Part shown: piece by piece, positions 25,494-32,484 of the stretch
How positions within the stretch are numbered: the first letter of the stretch is position 1
Layout: each line of letters opens with the position of its first letter
Assembly (NCBI GenBank): GCA_963737075.1
Contig: CAVTRI010000002.1
Location: 2,604,001-2,668,000, forward strand
From: CAVTRI01 sp963737075
GTDB taxonomy: Bacteria > Actinomycetota > Acidimicrobiia > Acidimicrobiales > Palsa-688
DNA length: 64,000 nucleotides
Direction of reading: 5' to 3'
The notes under the pieces: model-generated
What the model saw: the letters and a program-made list of their open reading frames with translations, nothing else
Told to the model about the DNA's origin: nothing
The model's database searches: none
Made by a program: the position numbers and the translations under genes

Positions 25494-26300
25494 ATGCATC
25501 CGATCGAGCACATGCGATATCTGGCTCGCACGACCGGCGAGGACCCCGGCGTCATCGCTGCAGAGTCGGCGGAGGCACTCGGCAGGGTCGCCCGGGTGGA
25601 ACCGGTCGGGTTGCTGCCGGCCTGCCGGCGCCTCATCGGCAGGCATCTCACGACGGGCACGGTGTGGTGGGTGTCGGCTCGGATGCTGGCCGCGCCCGAC
25701 CCGTTGGAGGAGGCCCGTCAGCTGGTCGACGAATTGGAACGCGACGAGACACCCGCGCACCTCGCCGCCTGTTTGCCCGACGACGCCACGGTCCTGGTGG
25801 CGGGCTGGCCGGAGCTGGCCGCCGGGGCGCTTCGCCGCCGGGGCGACGTGGAGGTGCTTGCTGTCGACGCCGGGGGAACAGGCCACGCCCTGGCTCGCCG
25901 CCTCGAGCGCGAGGGCAATGTGGCGTGGCCGGTTCCCGATGCTGGTGTGGCGTCAGCAGCTGTCAACGCCACGCTCGTCATCCTCGAAGCGGTTGCCGCC
26001 GGCCCTTCGGGCGTGCTGGCTGCGCCCCCGTCGCACGCGGCGGCGGCCGCCGCCGCGCACGCCGGCATCGCCGTTTGGGTGCTGGCAGGGGTTGGCCGTG
26101 TGTTGCCAGACCGGTTGTGGGACGTGCTGCTGGCGCGCTTCGACGCATCCGGCGTAGAGCCGTGGGACCGTGAGGTCGAACTGGTGCCGGCATCCCTCCT
26201 GTCCGGTGTTGTGGGCCCGGAGGGCCTGGTCGAAGTGCCCGACGGTCTGGCGGGCGCGACATGCCAGGTGTCTCCGGAGCTTCTGCGCGACGCAGGGTGA
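25494..26300 (+). CDS. Uncharacterised protein, possibly eIF2B-alpha/ribose isomerase-like fold
   Basis: A 268-residue soluble protein. The segment LVILEAVAAGPSGVLAAPPS followed by IAVWVLAGVGRVLPDRLWD resembles the C-terminal half of eIF-2B alpha/beta/delta-related proteins, and VLVAGWPELAAGAL and VLAVDAGGTGHALARRL look like Rossmann-type strands and loops. The assignment is from pattern memory and is not firm. ATG at 25494 lies directly after the membrane protein, suggesting one operon. Confidence 0.6.
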   Translation: MHPIEHMRYLARTTGEDPGVIAAESAEALGRVARVEPVGLLPACRRLIGRHLTTGTVWWVSARMLAAPDPLEEARQLVDELERDETPAHLAACLPDDATVLVAGWPELAAGALRRRGDVEVLAVDAGGTGHALARRLEREGNVAWPVPDAGVASAAVNATLVILEAVAAGPSGVLAAPPSHAAAAAAAHAGIAVWVLAGVGRVLPDRLWDVLLARFDASGVEPWDREVELVPASLLSGVVGPEGLVEVPDGLAGATCQVSPELLRDAG

Positions 26301-26490
26301 CCGCGGGCTTCAGGTAGCGCGAGATGGCGGCGCCGGGTAGGGCGACAACGACGAGAGTGCCGGCGTCGGGGTGGCTGATGCCGCGCGGATGCGGGCGGCT
26401 TATGCCGCGCGGGCGCGGTGTGGGTGTCGGGCGCGGTGCGGCGGGCGCGGCGTGGCGGCGCCACCACGCCCGCTCGTAGCATCGACGGCC

Positions 26491-27429
26491 ATGTCTGAGC
26501 GCACCCGCAACCTCCCCCGACGGTCCTGCCACGCCGTACCGGGGTCCAACGAGAAGTTCCTGGCGAAGGCGCCCAGTCTCGGCGCCGACATGTACTTCTT
26601 GGACCTCGAGGACGCGGTCGCGCCGCTCGAGAAGGAGACGGCCCGTCCCAAGGTGGTGGAAGCTGTCCGGGACCAGGACTGGGGCGACGCCGTAGTGTGC
26701 GTGAGGGTCAACGCGTGGGATACCCGCTGGACGTATGGGGACGTCATCGAGGTGGTCAGCGAGGCAGGTTCGCGGCTCGACGAGCTCATGCTCCCCAAGG
26801 TCCAGGACGCCGCGCAGGTCAAGGCACTCGACCTGCTGCTGACCCAGGTCGAGATCAACGCCGGCCTGCCTGTCGGTCACGTCGGCATCGAAGCCCAGAT
26901 CGAAACGGCCCAGGGCCTGATCAACGTCGAGGAAATCTGCGCGGCGTCGCCCCGTCTGGAGTCGATCATCCTGGGGCCGGTGGACATGTCGGCGTCGATG
27001 GGCATGCCGTCCCTCGCCGGCGGGCTGCAGATCCCCGAATACCCCGGCGACTACTTCCACTACGTCTTCGTCAAGATCCTGATGGCTGGGCGGGCCAACG
27101 GGTTGCAGGTGATCGACGGGCCGTACGTCAAGGTGCGCGACCCCGAGGGTTTCCGGGACTACGCGCGGCGCACCCAGATACTCGGCTACGACGGCAAGTG
27201 GAGCCTCCACCCCGACCAGGTGACCATCCTCAATGAGGTGTTCTCGCCCTCCCAGGAGCAGTACGACCGGGCGCGGCACGTGCTCGATGCCTATCGCCAA
27301 GCCACCGAAGGGGACCGCAAAGGCGCCGTGATGCTCGGCGATGAGATGATCGACGAAGCATCGCGCAAGGTCGCCGAGATGCTCGTCCGACGCGGTGAGC
27401 GCGCCGGTCTGGGGCGCACTTCAGGCTGA
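26491..27429 (+). CDS. mcl: HpcH/HpaI aldolase family CoA-ester lyase, malyl-CoA/methylmalyl-CoA lyase-like
   Basis: A 312-residue citrate lyase beta-like TIM barrel. SCHAVPGSNEKFLAKAPSL, DMYFLDLEDAVAPLEKE (metal-binding acidic residues), VRVNAWDT, MLPKVQDAAQV, IEAQIETAQGLINVEEI and GKWSLHPDQV are family motifs. With the methylsuccinyl-CoA dehydrogenase-like and MaoC genes nearby it is probably the lyase that splits methylmalyl-CoA to glyoxylate and propionyl-CoA in the ethylmalonyl-CoA pathway. ATG at 26491; the 190 bases upstream are a very GC-rich low-complexity stretch without a gene. Confidence 0.85.
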   Translation: MSERTRNLPRRSCHAVPGSNEKFLAKAPSLGADMYFLDLEDAVAPLEKETARPKVVEAVRDQDWGDAVVCVRVNAWDTRWTYGDVIEVVSEAGSRLDELMLPKVQDAAQVKALDLLLTQVEINAGLPVGHVGIEAQIETAQGLINVEEICAASPRLESIILGPVDMSASMGMPSLAGGLQIPEYPGDYFHYVFVKILMAGRANGLQVIDGPYVKVRDPEGFRDYARRTQILGYDGKWSLHPDQVTILNEVFSPSQEQYDRARHVLDAYRQATEGDRKGAVMLGDEMIDEASRKVAEMLVRRGERAGLGRTSG

Positions 27430-27514
27430 CGGCGCCGCGAGTAATCGCGACCGAGTTGTGCCGCGAGTCGTTCTTGGAGCGATCATCTAGCACTGCAGGT
27501 GCCCATGTTTGGCG

Positions 27515-27660
27515 TCAGCGAACCAGCCGCAGGGCCGCCACCTTGAACGCGAGCGTCTCGCAAGCCTCAAACACGGGTCCGTTTGTCACCACGGGGACAT
27601 CGGAGCCTTTCTCGGTCGATCTATCCACGAAGAATGTGGAAGGACGGACCGAGAAAGCGC
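27515..27660 (-). pseudogene. Remnant of the 3' end of an acyl-CoA dehydrogenase gene
   Basis: The minus strand ends with VFEACETLAFKVAALRLVR then stop, clearly related to FEGADETLALKVVARRLVA at the end of the intact gene at 27926-29488. Upstream an FFVD match to LFVD of the intact gene follows after about 15 inserted residues. The nucleotide similarity of the last ~55 bases is also high. It looks like a partial duplication that has decayed. Confidence 0.65.
27607..27657. repeat. Nested inverted repeat
   Basis: CTTTCTCGGTC (27607-27617) and GACCGAGAAAG (27647-27657) are perfect 11-base reverse complements, and an inner TCCAC/GTGGA pair lies between them. The element is inserted within the acyl-CoA dehydrogenase remnant, at the place where the remnant has extra residues. 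Confidence 0.8.
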
Positions 27661-27724
27661 GGGAGATCCCCGTGAAGGAAAAGGGCGCCATGTTTGGCCC
27701 GCACTTCGGGTGCCGCGTGGGCCG

Positions 27725-27850
27725 CGACGGCCCCGGACGGGCCCCCGGACTGGGCAGGGCGGGCGGCGACGGCCCCGGACGGGCCCCCGGACTGGGCAGG
27801 GCGGGCGGCGACGGCCCCGGACGGGCCCCGGACTGGGCAAGGCTGGCCGC
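27725..27850. repeat. 42-bp tandem repeat, about three copies
   Basis: Copies start at 27725, 27767 and 27809; the first two are nearly identical and the third diverges towards its end. The unit begins CGACGGCCCCGGACGGGCCC and is almost pure G+C. Confidence 0.9.
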
Positions 27851-27925
27851 GACGCCCCCGCACGGCCTTCGCGTGCCCGAGCTGGCTTTCGCGCTGAGAG
27901 CCCCGCCTCGGTAGGAACAGGAGCG

Positions 27926-29488
27926 TCACGCCACCAGCCGGCGGGCCACCACCTTCAACGCGAGGGTCTCGTCCGCGCCCTCGAAGATCGACAGCACCCG
28001 GGCGTCCACGAACAGGCGGCTCACCGCGAACTCTTCCGCGTAGCCCATGCCCCCGTGGATCTGCATCGCCTCGCGGGTGACCCACTCGGCGGCGCGACAT
28101 ACGTACGCCTTGATCATGGACGCCTCCAGGGCGCCTTCGCCCTTGGCCATCAGCCGGCCAACCTCGTACATGTACTGGCGAGAAGCCTGGATGATGGCCG
28201 CCATGCGAGCCAGCTTCACCTGAGTGAGCTGATAGTCGCCGATCGGCCGGCCGAACACCACCCGCTCCGACGCGTACCGGGCGGCGGCCTCATAAGCGGC
28301 CTGCATGACTCCGACCGCCCTGGCCGCGGTTTGGAGCCGGCCGTTTTCGAAGCCTTCCATCTGCAGGTAGAAGCCCCGCCCCAGGCCCCCGGGCCCGCCC
28401 ACGACGTTGGCGGCGGGCACCCGCCACCCGTCGAAAGACAGCTCGTACGAGTGCATGCCCCGGTAGCCAATGGTGTCGATCGGGCGTCCCTCGAGCCGTC
28501 CGCCGCCGGGCTGGGTCAGCACGAAGCCTGCCCCGTCGGACCGCTCCTTTTCCACCATGAGGATCGACAGGCCGCGATGCGCCTTGGAACGATCGGGATC
28601 GGTCCGAGCGAGCACCATGAGCACGTCAGCGCGCGCCGCGAACGTGGACCACATCTTGGTCCCCGACAGCACCCAGTCATCGCCGTCCGCCATGGCGGCG
28701 AGGGTGATGCTCGCTACGTCTGAGCCGTAGTCGGGCTCGGTCACCGATACGCCAACCATCACCTCGCCGCTGGCGAGACGTGGTAGCCACGACCGTTTTT
28801 GCTCCTCGGTCCCGCCCGTCAACAGGGCACGGGCCAGTATTTCTGGCCGGGTGATGAGCGAGCCGCCGGCGCCGAGCGAGGCACGCGACAGCTCCTCGGT
28901 GGCCACCACCATGCCCAGGTAGTCGCGCTCGCCGCCCGTGGCGAAGCCGCCGTAGGCCTCCGGGATGGAGAGCCCGAAGGCCCCCAGCTGCCCGAGGCCC
29001 GAGATGATCTCTTCGGGCAGGTCCGTGTTCTCCCGATGGATCCGTTCTGCCACAGGGGCGATCCGCTCCTCGGCGAACCTGCGGAACGTCGACGCCACGA
29101 GCTCGAAGTCGGCGTCCAGATGTCGGGGGCCGGGGTCGAACGCAAGGCTTGCCAGCCACGCGGGATCCCGGTGCCCGGCGACGAAGTCCAGAGGCAAGTC
29201 GTCCAGCGAGACTCCCCAAGCAGAGGACCGGCCCAGCAGGCGGCAGCCGAGGTCCCACACCGCGTCCGCTACGAACGCGCACGCCAGTGACGCCTCGACG
29301 GGCCCTGTCCGACCGTACGAGAGCACGTGCTCGCCCACCGCCACTCCGGCGGCGGCGTGGGCTAGGTCGTAGGCAACGGCCTGATTGGCGTCGACGCCGC
29401 CACCAGCGGCCAACCGGGACGCCGCGCGCGACACGACCGTGCGAGCGGCATCGATCGCCTGCTCGGCGGCGGACAGGTCGGGGACCAC
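27926..29488 (-). CDS. mcd: Acyl-CoA dehydrogenase, methylsuccinyl-CoA dehydrogenase-like
   Basis: A 520-residue flavoprotein. Residues ~130-520 are a standard acyl-CoA dehydrogenase (VGVSVTEPDYGSDVASI, MWSTFAARADVLMVLART, IHGGMGYAEEFAVSRLFVD, FEGADETLALKVVARRL). The first ~125 residues are an extra helical domain (VDANQAVAYDLAHAAAGVAV), as in (2S)-methylsuccinyl-CoA dehydrogenase of the ethylmalonyl-CoA pathway. That function fits the lyase and MaoC neighbours but was not tested against relatives. Start GTG at 29488, 11 bases beyond the stop of the methyltransferase gene upstream in the same direction. Confidence 0.85.
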   Translation of the reverse strand: MVPDLSAAEQAIDAARTVVSRAASRLAAGGGVDANQAVAYDLAHAAAGVAVGEHVLSYGRTGPVEASLACAFVADAVWDLGCRLLGRSSAWGVSLDDLPLDFVAGHRDPAWLASLAFDPGPRHLDADFELVASTFRRFAEERIAPVAERIHRENTDLPEEIISGLGQLGAFGLSIPEAYGGFATGGERDYLGMVVATEELSRASLGAGGSLITRPEILARALLTGGTEEQKRSWLPRLASGEVMVGVSVTEPDYGSDVASITLAAMADGDDWVLSGTKMWSTFAARADVLMVLARTDPDRSKAHRGLSILMVEKERSDGAGFVLTQPGGGRLEGRPIDTIGYRGMHSYELSFDGWRVPAANVVGGPGGLGRGFYLQMEGFENGRLQTAARAVGVMQAAYEAAARYASERVVFGRPIGDYQLTQVKLARMAAIIQASRQYMYEVGRLMAKGEGALEASMIKAYVCRAAEWVTREAMQIHGGMGYAEEFAVSRLFVDARVLSIFEGADETLALKVVARRLVA

Positions 29489-29499
29489 GGCGACGGAGG

Positions 29500-30153
29500 C
29501 TAGCGACCGCTCCGCCGGGCGACCACTGTCACCAGCGGCGGCAGGATCACCGGGTCATTGCCGGGGTCGACACCGGTCATGGCCGCGAGATAGTCGGCGA
29601 CCGGTCCCGGCCCGGCCCATGCCGGCGCCTCGGCCCAGGCGTCGACCAGCTCGAGGCCGGCTTCGACGGCGAGGGCCGGCAGCAGGGCGCCCACGTCAGG
29701 GTGGCGGGCTTCGGGCATCGACATCGCCTGGCCGCCGACCCGCCCCGCGGTCGTGACAGGCTCCTGAGCGACGACCCAGCCGCCCGCGCGGACCAAGGAG
29801 CGCATCCGGCGCAGCACGGTCACCGGCGAGTGGACGTGCAGAAGGACGAAGCGGCAGTAGGCGAGGTCGAGCGGTTCGGGAAGGGTCAGCTCCTCGCCGG
29901 CTTGGGTGAGCGCGATCACCTGCGCCTGGGCGGCCTCGGCGGCGGCCGCGGCTACCTCGTCACGCCGGGCGGGGTCGGAGTCGACTGCGTAAATCCGCCC
30001 GTCGCGCCCGACGATGCGGGCCAGGGCGACGGTCACGTCCCCACCGCCGGCGCCCACGTCGGCGCACCGCCACCCTTCTCGCAGCCCGAGCCGGTCCAGC
30101 GCGGTCGCCAGCGGGCGCCGGTACACGTCGTTGCGCAGCTCGAGCTCGATCAC
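29500..30153 (-). CDS. SAM-dependent class I methyltransferase
   Basis: A 217-residue methyltransferase. Motif I ADVGAGGGDVTVALA binds S-adenosylmethionine, YAVDSDPARRDEV is the acidic loop after strand 2, and LDLAYCRFVLLHVHSP corresponds to motif IV. The substrate is unknown. Start GTG at 30153, divergent from the MaoC gene 31 bases away; same direction as the acyl-CoA dehydrogenase and likely co-transcribed with it. Confidence 0.85.
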   Translation of the reverse strand: MIELELRNDVYRRPLATALDRLGLREGWRCADVGAGGGDVTVALARIVGRDGRIYAVDSDPARRDEVAAAAAEAAQAQVIALTQAGEELTLPEPLDLAYCRFVLLHVHSPVTVLRRMRSLVRAGGWVVAQEPVTTAGRVGGQAMSMPEARHPDVGALLPALAVEAGLELVDAWAEAPAWAGPGPVADYLAAMTGVDPGNDPVILPPLVTVVARRSGR

Positions 30154-30184
30154 GGGCCGACAGTAGGACGTAGCGTTGGCGCCC

Positions 30185-30697
30185 GTGACGACTTACGAGC
30201 GCCCCTTCGGCCGGTACCTGGAGGATTTCGAGCCCGGCGACATCTATCGCCACTGGCCCGGCAAGACGATCACTGAGTACGACGACCACCTGTTCTGCAT
30301 GATCACCATGAACCACCACCCTCTTCACACCAACGCCTGGTTCGCCGAACACTCGACGGTGCACGGCAAGAACGTTGTCGTCGGCAACCTCGTCTACAGC
30401 GTCGTGCTCGGCATGAGCGTCCCCGACGTAAGCGGCTCCGCCATCGCGAACCTGGAGGTCGAGTCGCTTAACCACCCGCGCCCGACGTTCCACGGCGACA
30501 CCATCTACGCGGAGACGCGGGTGGTCGACAAGCGGGAGTCGTCCTCCAGGCCGGATCGGGGAGTGGTCACGGTGGAGACGAAGGGCGTCAACCAGCGAGG
30601 GGAGGTGGTATGCGAGTTCCGGCGAAAGGTCATGGTGTGGAAGCGCGACGCCGCCCCCGCCCGCGAGCGCCCATACCAAGACGGGCTCTGGTCCTGA
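30185..30697 (+). CDS. MaoC-family dehydratase (mesaconyl-CoA hydratase-like)
   Basis: A 170-residue single hot-dog domain hydratase. FEPGDIYRHWPGKTITEYDD, MITMNHHPLHTN (catalytic-type Asp/His region), GKNVVVGNLVYSVVLGMSV, PRPTFHGDTIYAETRVVDK and the end RRKVMVWKR match the short MaoC proteins found beside mcl/mcd genes in actinobacteria. It would hydrate mesaconyl-C1-CoA to methylmalyl-CoA. GTG at 30185 is preferred over TTG at 30176. Its 3' end overlaps mutY by 88 bases if mutY starts at 30610. Confidence 0.85.
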   Translation: MTTYERPFGRYLEDFEPGDIYRHWPGKTITEYDDHLFCMITMNHHPLHTNAWFAEHSTVHGKNVVVGNLVYSVVLGMSVPDVSGSAIANLEVESLNHPRPTFHGDTIYAETRVVDKRESSSRPDRGVVTVETKGVNQRGEVVCEFRRKVMVWKRDAAPARERPYQDGLWS

Positions 30698-31545
30698 ACG
30701 GCTTCCAACGGGCGCTTCTCGCCTGGGGCGAGGCGCACCGGCGGGACCTGCCCTGGCGGCGCACTCGCGACCCGTGGGCGGTGCTGGTGAGCGAGGTGAT
30801 GCTCCAACAGACGCAGGCTGACCGGGTGGCGCCCCGCTTCGCCGAGTTCATACGTCGCTGGCCGGATCCGCCGTCGATGGCGACTGAAGAGGTGGGGAAA
30901 GTCATCGCCTGGTGGTCTGGGCTCGGGTACAACCGGCGGGCGTTGTGGCTGCACCGGACCGCCGCCGCCGCAACCCAGCACCACGGCGGACGGTTGCCGG
31001 CCGACCTCGGGGGTCTGATGGCCCTGCCTGGCGTGGGTCCGTACACGGCCCGGGCAGTCATGGCCTTCGCCCACGAAGTTCCCGTCGGTGTTGTCGATAC
31101 CAACGTCCACCGGGTGGTGGTCCGCGCGGTGGCCGGCTGCCGGATTCCAGGTGCCGAAGTTCAACGCCTCGCCGACGAACTTGTCCCCCCCGGCAACGCG
31201 TGGGACTGGAACCAGGCCATGCTCGACCTGGGCGCCACCGTCTGCACCGCCCGGCAGCCCACCTGCGCCCTCTGCCCCGTCCGCCGGGCGTGCGCGTGGA
31301 CCCCGAGGAAGGATTCTGATCCCGCGCAGTCGACCGTCCGCCAGTCCCGGTTCGACGGCTCGGACCGGCAGGGCCGCGGCCGCCTGGTCGCCGCGCTGCG
31401 CGCCGGGCCTATCTCAGCCGACAGCGTGGCCGTAGCGGCCCGCTGGCCTGACGAACCGCCTCGTGCGGCGCGAGTGGCGGCCGGGCTCGTGGCCGAAGGT
31501 TTGGTCGTGGCCGACCCCTCCGGGACGCTCTCCCTCCCGGTGTAA
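30610..31545 (+). CDS. mutY: A/G-specific adenine DNA glycosylase
   Basis: DNA repair enzyme that removes adenine opposite 8-oxoguanine. LVSEVMLQQTQADRV carries the catalytic Glu, LPGVGPYTARAV is the helix-hairpin-helix, GVVDTNVHRVV the catalytic Asp, and CTARQPTCALCPVRRAC the [4Fe-4S] ligands. Length is 311 residues and no clear NUDIX-like 8-oxoG recognition domain follows; the C-terminus looks like a short winged helix. ATG at 30610 has GGGAGG just upstream, giving a basic ~28-residue extension that overlaps the MaoC gene; no ATG or GTG lies closer to the conserved domain. Confidence 0.92.
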   Translation: MRVPAKGHGVEARRRPRPRAPIPRRALVLNGFQRALLAWGEAHRRDLPWRRTRDPWAVLVSEVMLQQTQADRVAPRFAEFIRRWPDPPSMATEEVGKVIAWWSGLGYNRRALWLHRTAAAATQHHGGRLPADLGGLMALPGVGPYTARAVMAFAHEVPVGVVDTNVHRVVVRAVAGCRIPGAEVQRLADELVPPGNAWDWNQAMLDLGATVCTARQPTCALCPVRRACAWTPRKDSDPAQSTVRQSRFDGSDRQGRGRLVAALRAGPISADSVAVAARWPDEPPRAARVAAGLVAEGLVVADPSGTLSLPV

Positions 31546-31617
31546 CTCTTGTCACACCGCGTGCCAACGTGAACTTCGGATGAATAGTGTCTGTCCAACG
31601 ACACAGGGGGACGGTCC

Positions 31618-32445
31618 TTGGACATCACCTTCTACGGCGTGCGAGGCAGCTGCCCTTGTCCCGGCGAGGCGAACAATCGCTACGGCGGCAACACCGCCTG
31701 CGTGGCGCTGACCGTCGAGGGTGAGCCCCCAATCCTGTTCGACCTGGGCACGGGCCTTCGGCACTTTGGCAAGACGCAGCCGCTTGACGGTTCGTTCCGG
31801 GCCAGCGCGTTCGTCACCCACACGCATTGGGACCACGTGCAGGGGCTCCCGTTCTTTCCGCCCGCCGACCGGGTGGGCGCGCAGCTCGACGTGTACGGGC
31901 CCGCGCAGGAGACAGGCAGCCTGGGCGACGTGTTCGACGGGTTCATCCGGCCGCCGCTCTTTCCCATCCGTTACAGCGACCTGCGGGGCCGGTTCCGCTT
32001 CCACGACGTGCTCGACGCGGACCTGGCTATCGGCAACGCCAAGGTCCGGGTCCGTCCGGTGCCCCACATCGGGCCCACAGTCGGCTACCAGGTCCGCTGG
32101 GACGGAGCGTCGGTCGCGTACATCAGCGACCACCAAGCGCCGCTCGACCTCCGTTCGGTAGCTGACAGCGTGCTGGACCTGCTCGACGGCACCGACGTCC
32201 TCATCCACGACGCCCAGTTCAGCCCGGACGAGTTCGCCGAGAAGTCCCACTGGGGGCATTGCACCACCGACTACGCGGTGCACTTGGCGCGTCTGGCTGG
32301 TGTCCGCACCGTGGTGCTGTTCCATCATGACCCGTCCCACGACGACGAGGACATGGATCGGCTGCTTACGGAGGCCCGGCGCACCGCCGGTCCCGACGGC
32401 CCCAACGTCGTCGCCGCGTACGAGGGGCTGCGCCTGAAGGCATGA
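31618..32445 (+). CDS. MBL-fold metallohydrolase
   Basis: A 275-residue metallo-beta-lactamase-fold protein. The metal ligands are in THTHWDHVQGLPFF (HxHxDH), VRPVPHIGPTVGY and YISDHQAP/FHHDPSHDD. The N-terminus ITFYGVRGSCPCPGEANNRY with YGGNTAC is typical of a phosphodiesterase-like subgroup found in two-component and GAF contexts. TTG at 31618 follows the ribosome-like GGGGGACGG. Substrate unknown. Confidence 0.85.
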   Translation: MDITFYGVRGSCPCPGEANNRYGGNTACVALTVEGEPPILFDLGTGLRHFGKTQPLDGSFRASAFVTHTHWDHVQGLPFFPPADRVGAQLDVYGPAQETGSLGDVFDGFIRPPLFPIRYSDLRGRFRFHDVLDADLAIGNAKVRVRPVPHIGPTVGYQVRWDGASVAYISDHQAPLDLRSVADSVLDLLDGTDVLIHDAQFSPDEFAEKSHWGHCTTDYAVHLARLAGVRTVVLFHHDPSHDDEDMDRLLTEARRTAGPDGPNVVAAYEGLRLKA

Positions 32446-32484
32446 CGCCTGTCCCCGAGGCGAGCTGACAGCCGCGGGGGCAGG

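Larger units (their letters stand above)
27430..27925. other. Intergenic region with gene remnant, inverted repeat and 42-bp tandem repeat
   Basis: Between two convergent genes lie 496 bases with no supported intact gene. They hold a decayed copy of an acyl-CoA dehydrogenase 3' end (27515-27660), a nested inverted repeat (27607-27657) and a GC-rich tandem repeat (27725-27850), each listed separately. Open frames across the tandem repeat read as Gly/Arg/Pro repeats and are not believed to be genes. Confidence 0.6.

Noticed and set aside
27586..27840. Pro/Arg/Gly-rich small gene across the tandem repeat
   Set aside because: The apparent protein is simply the translated 42-base repeat; no ribosome site or domain.
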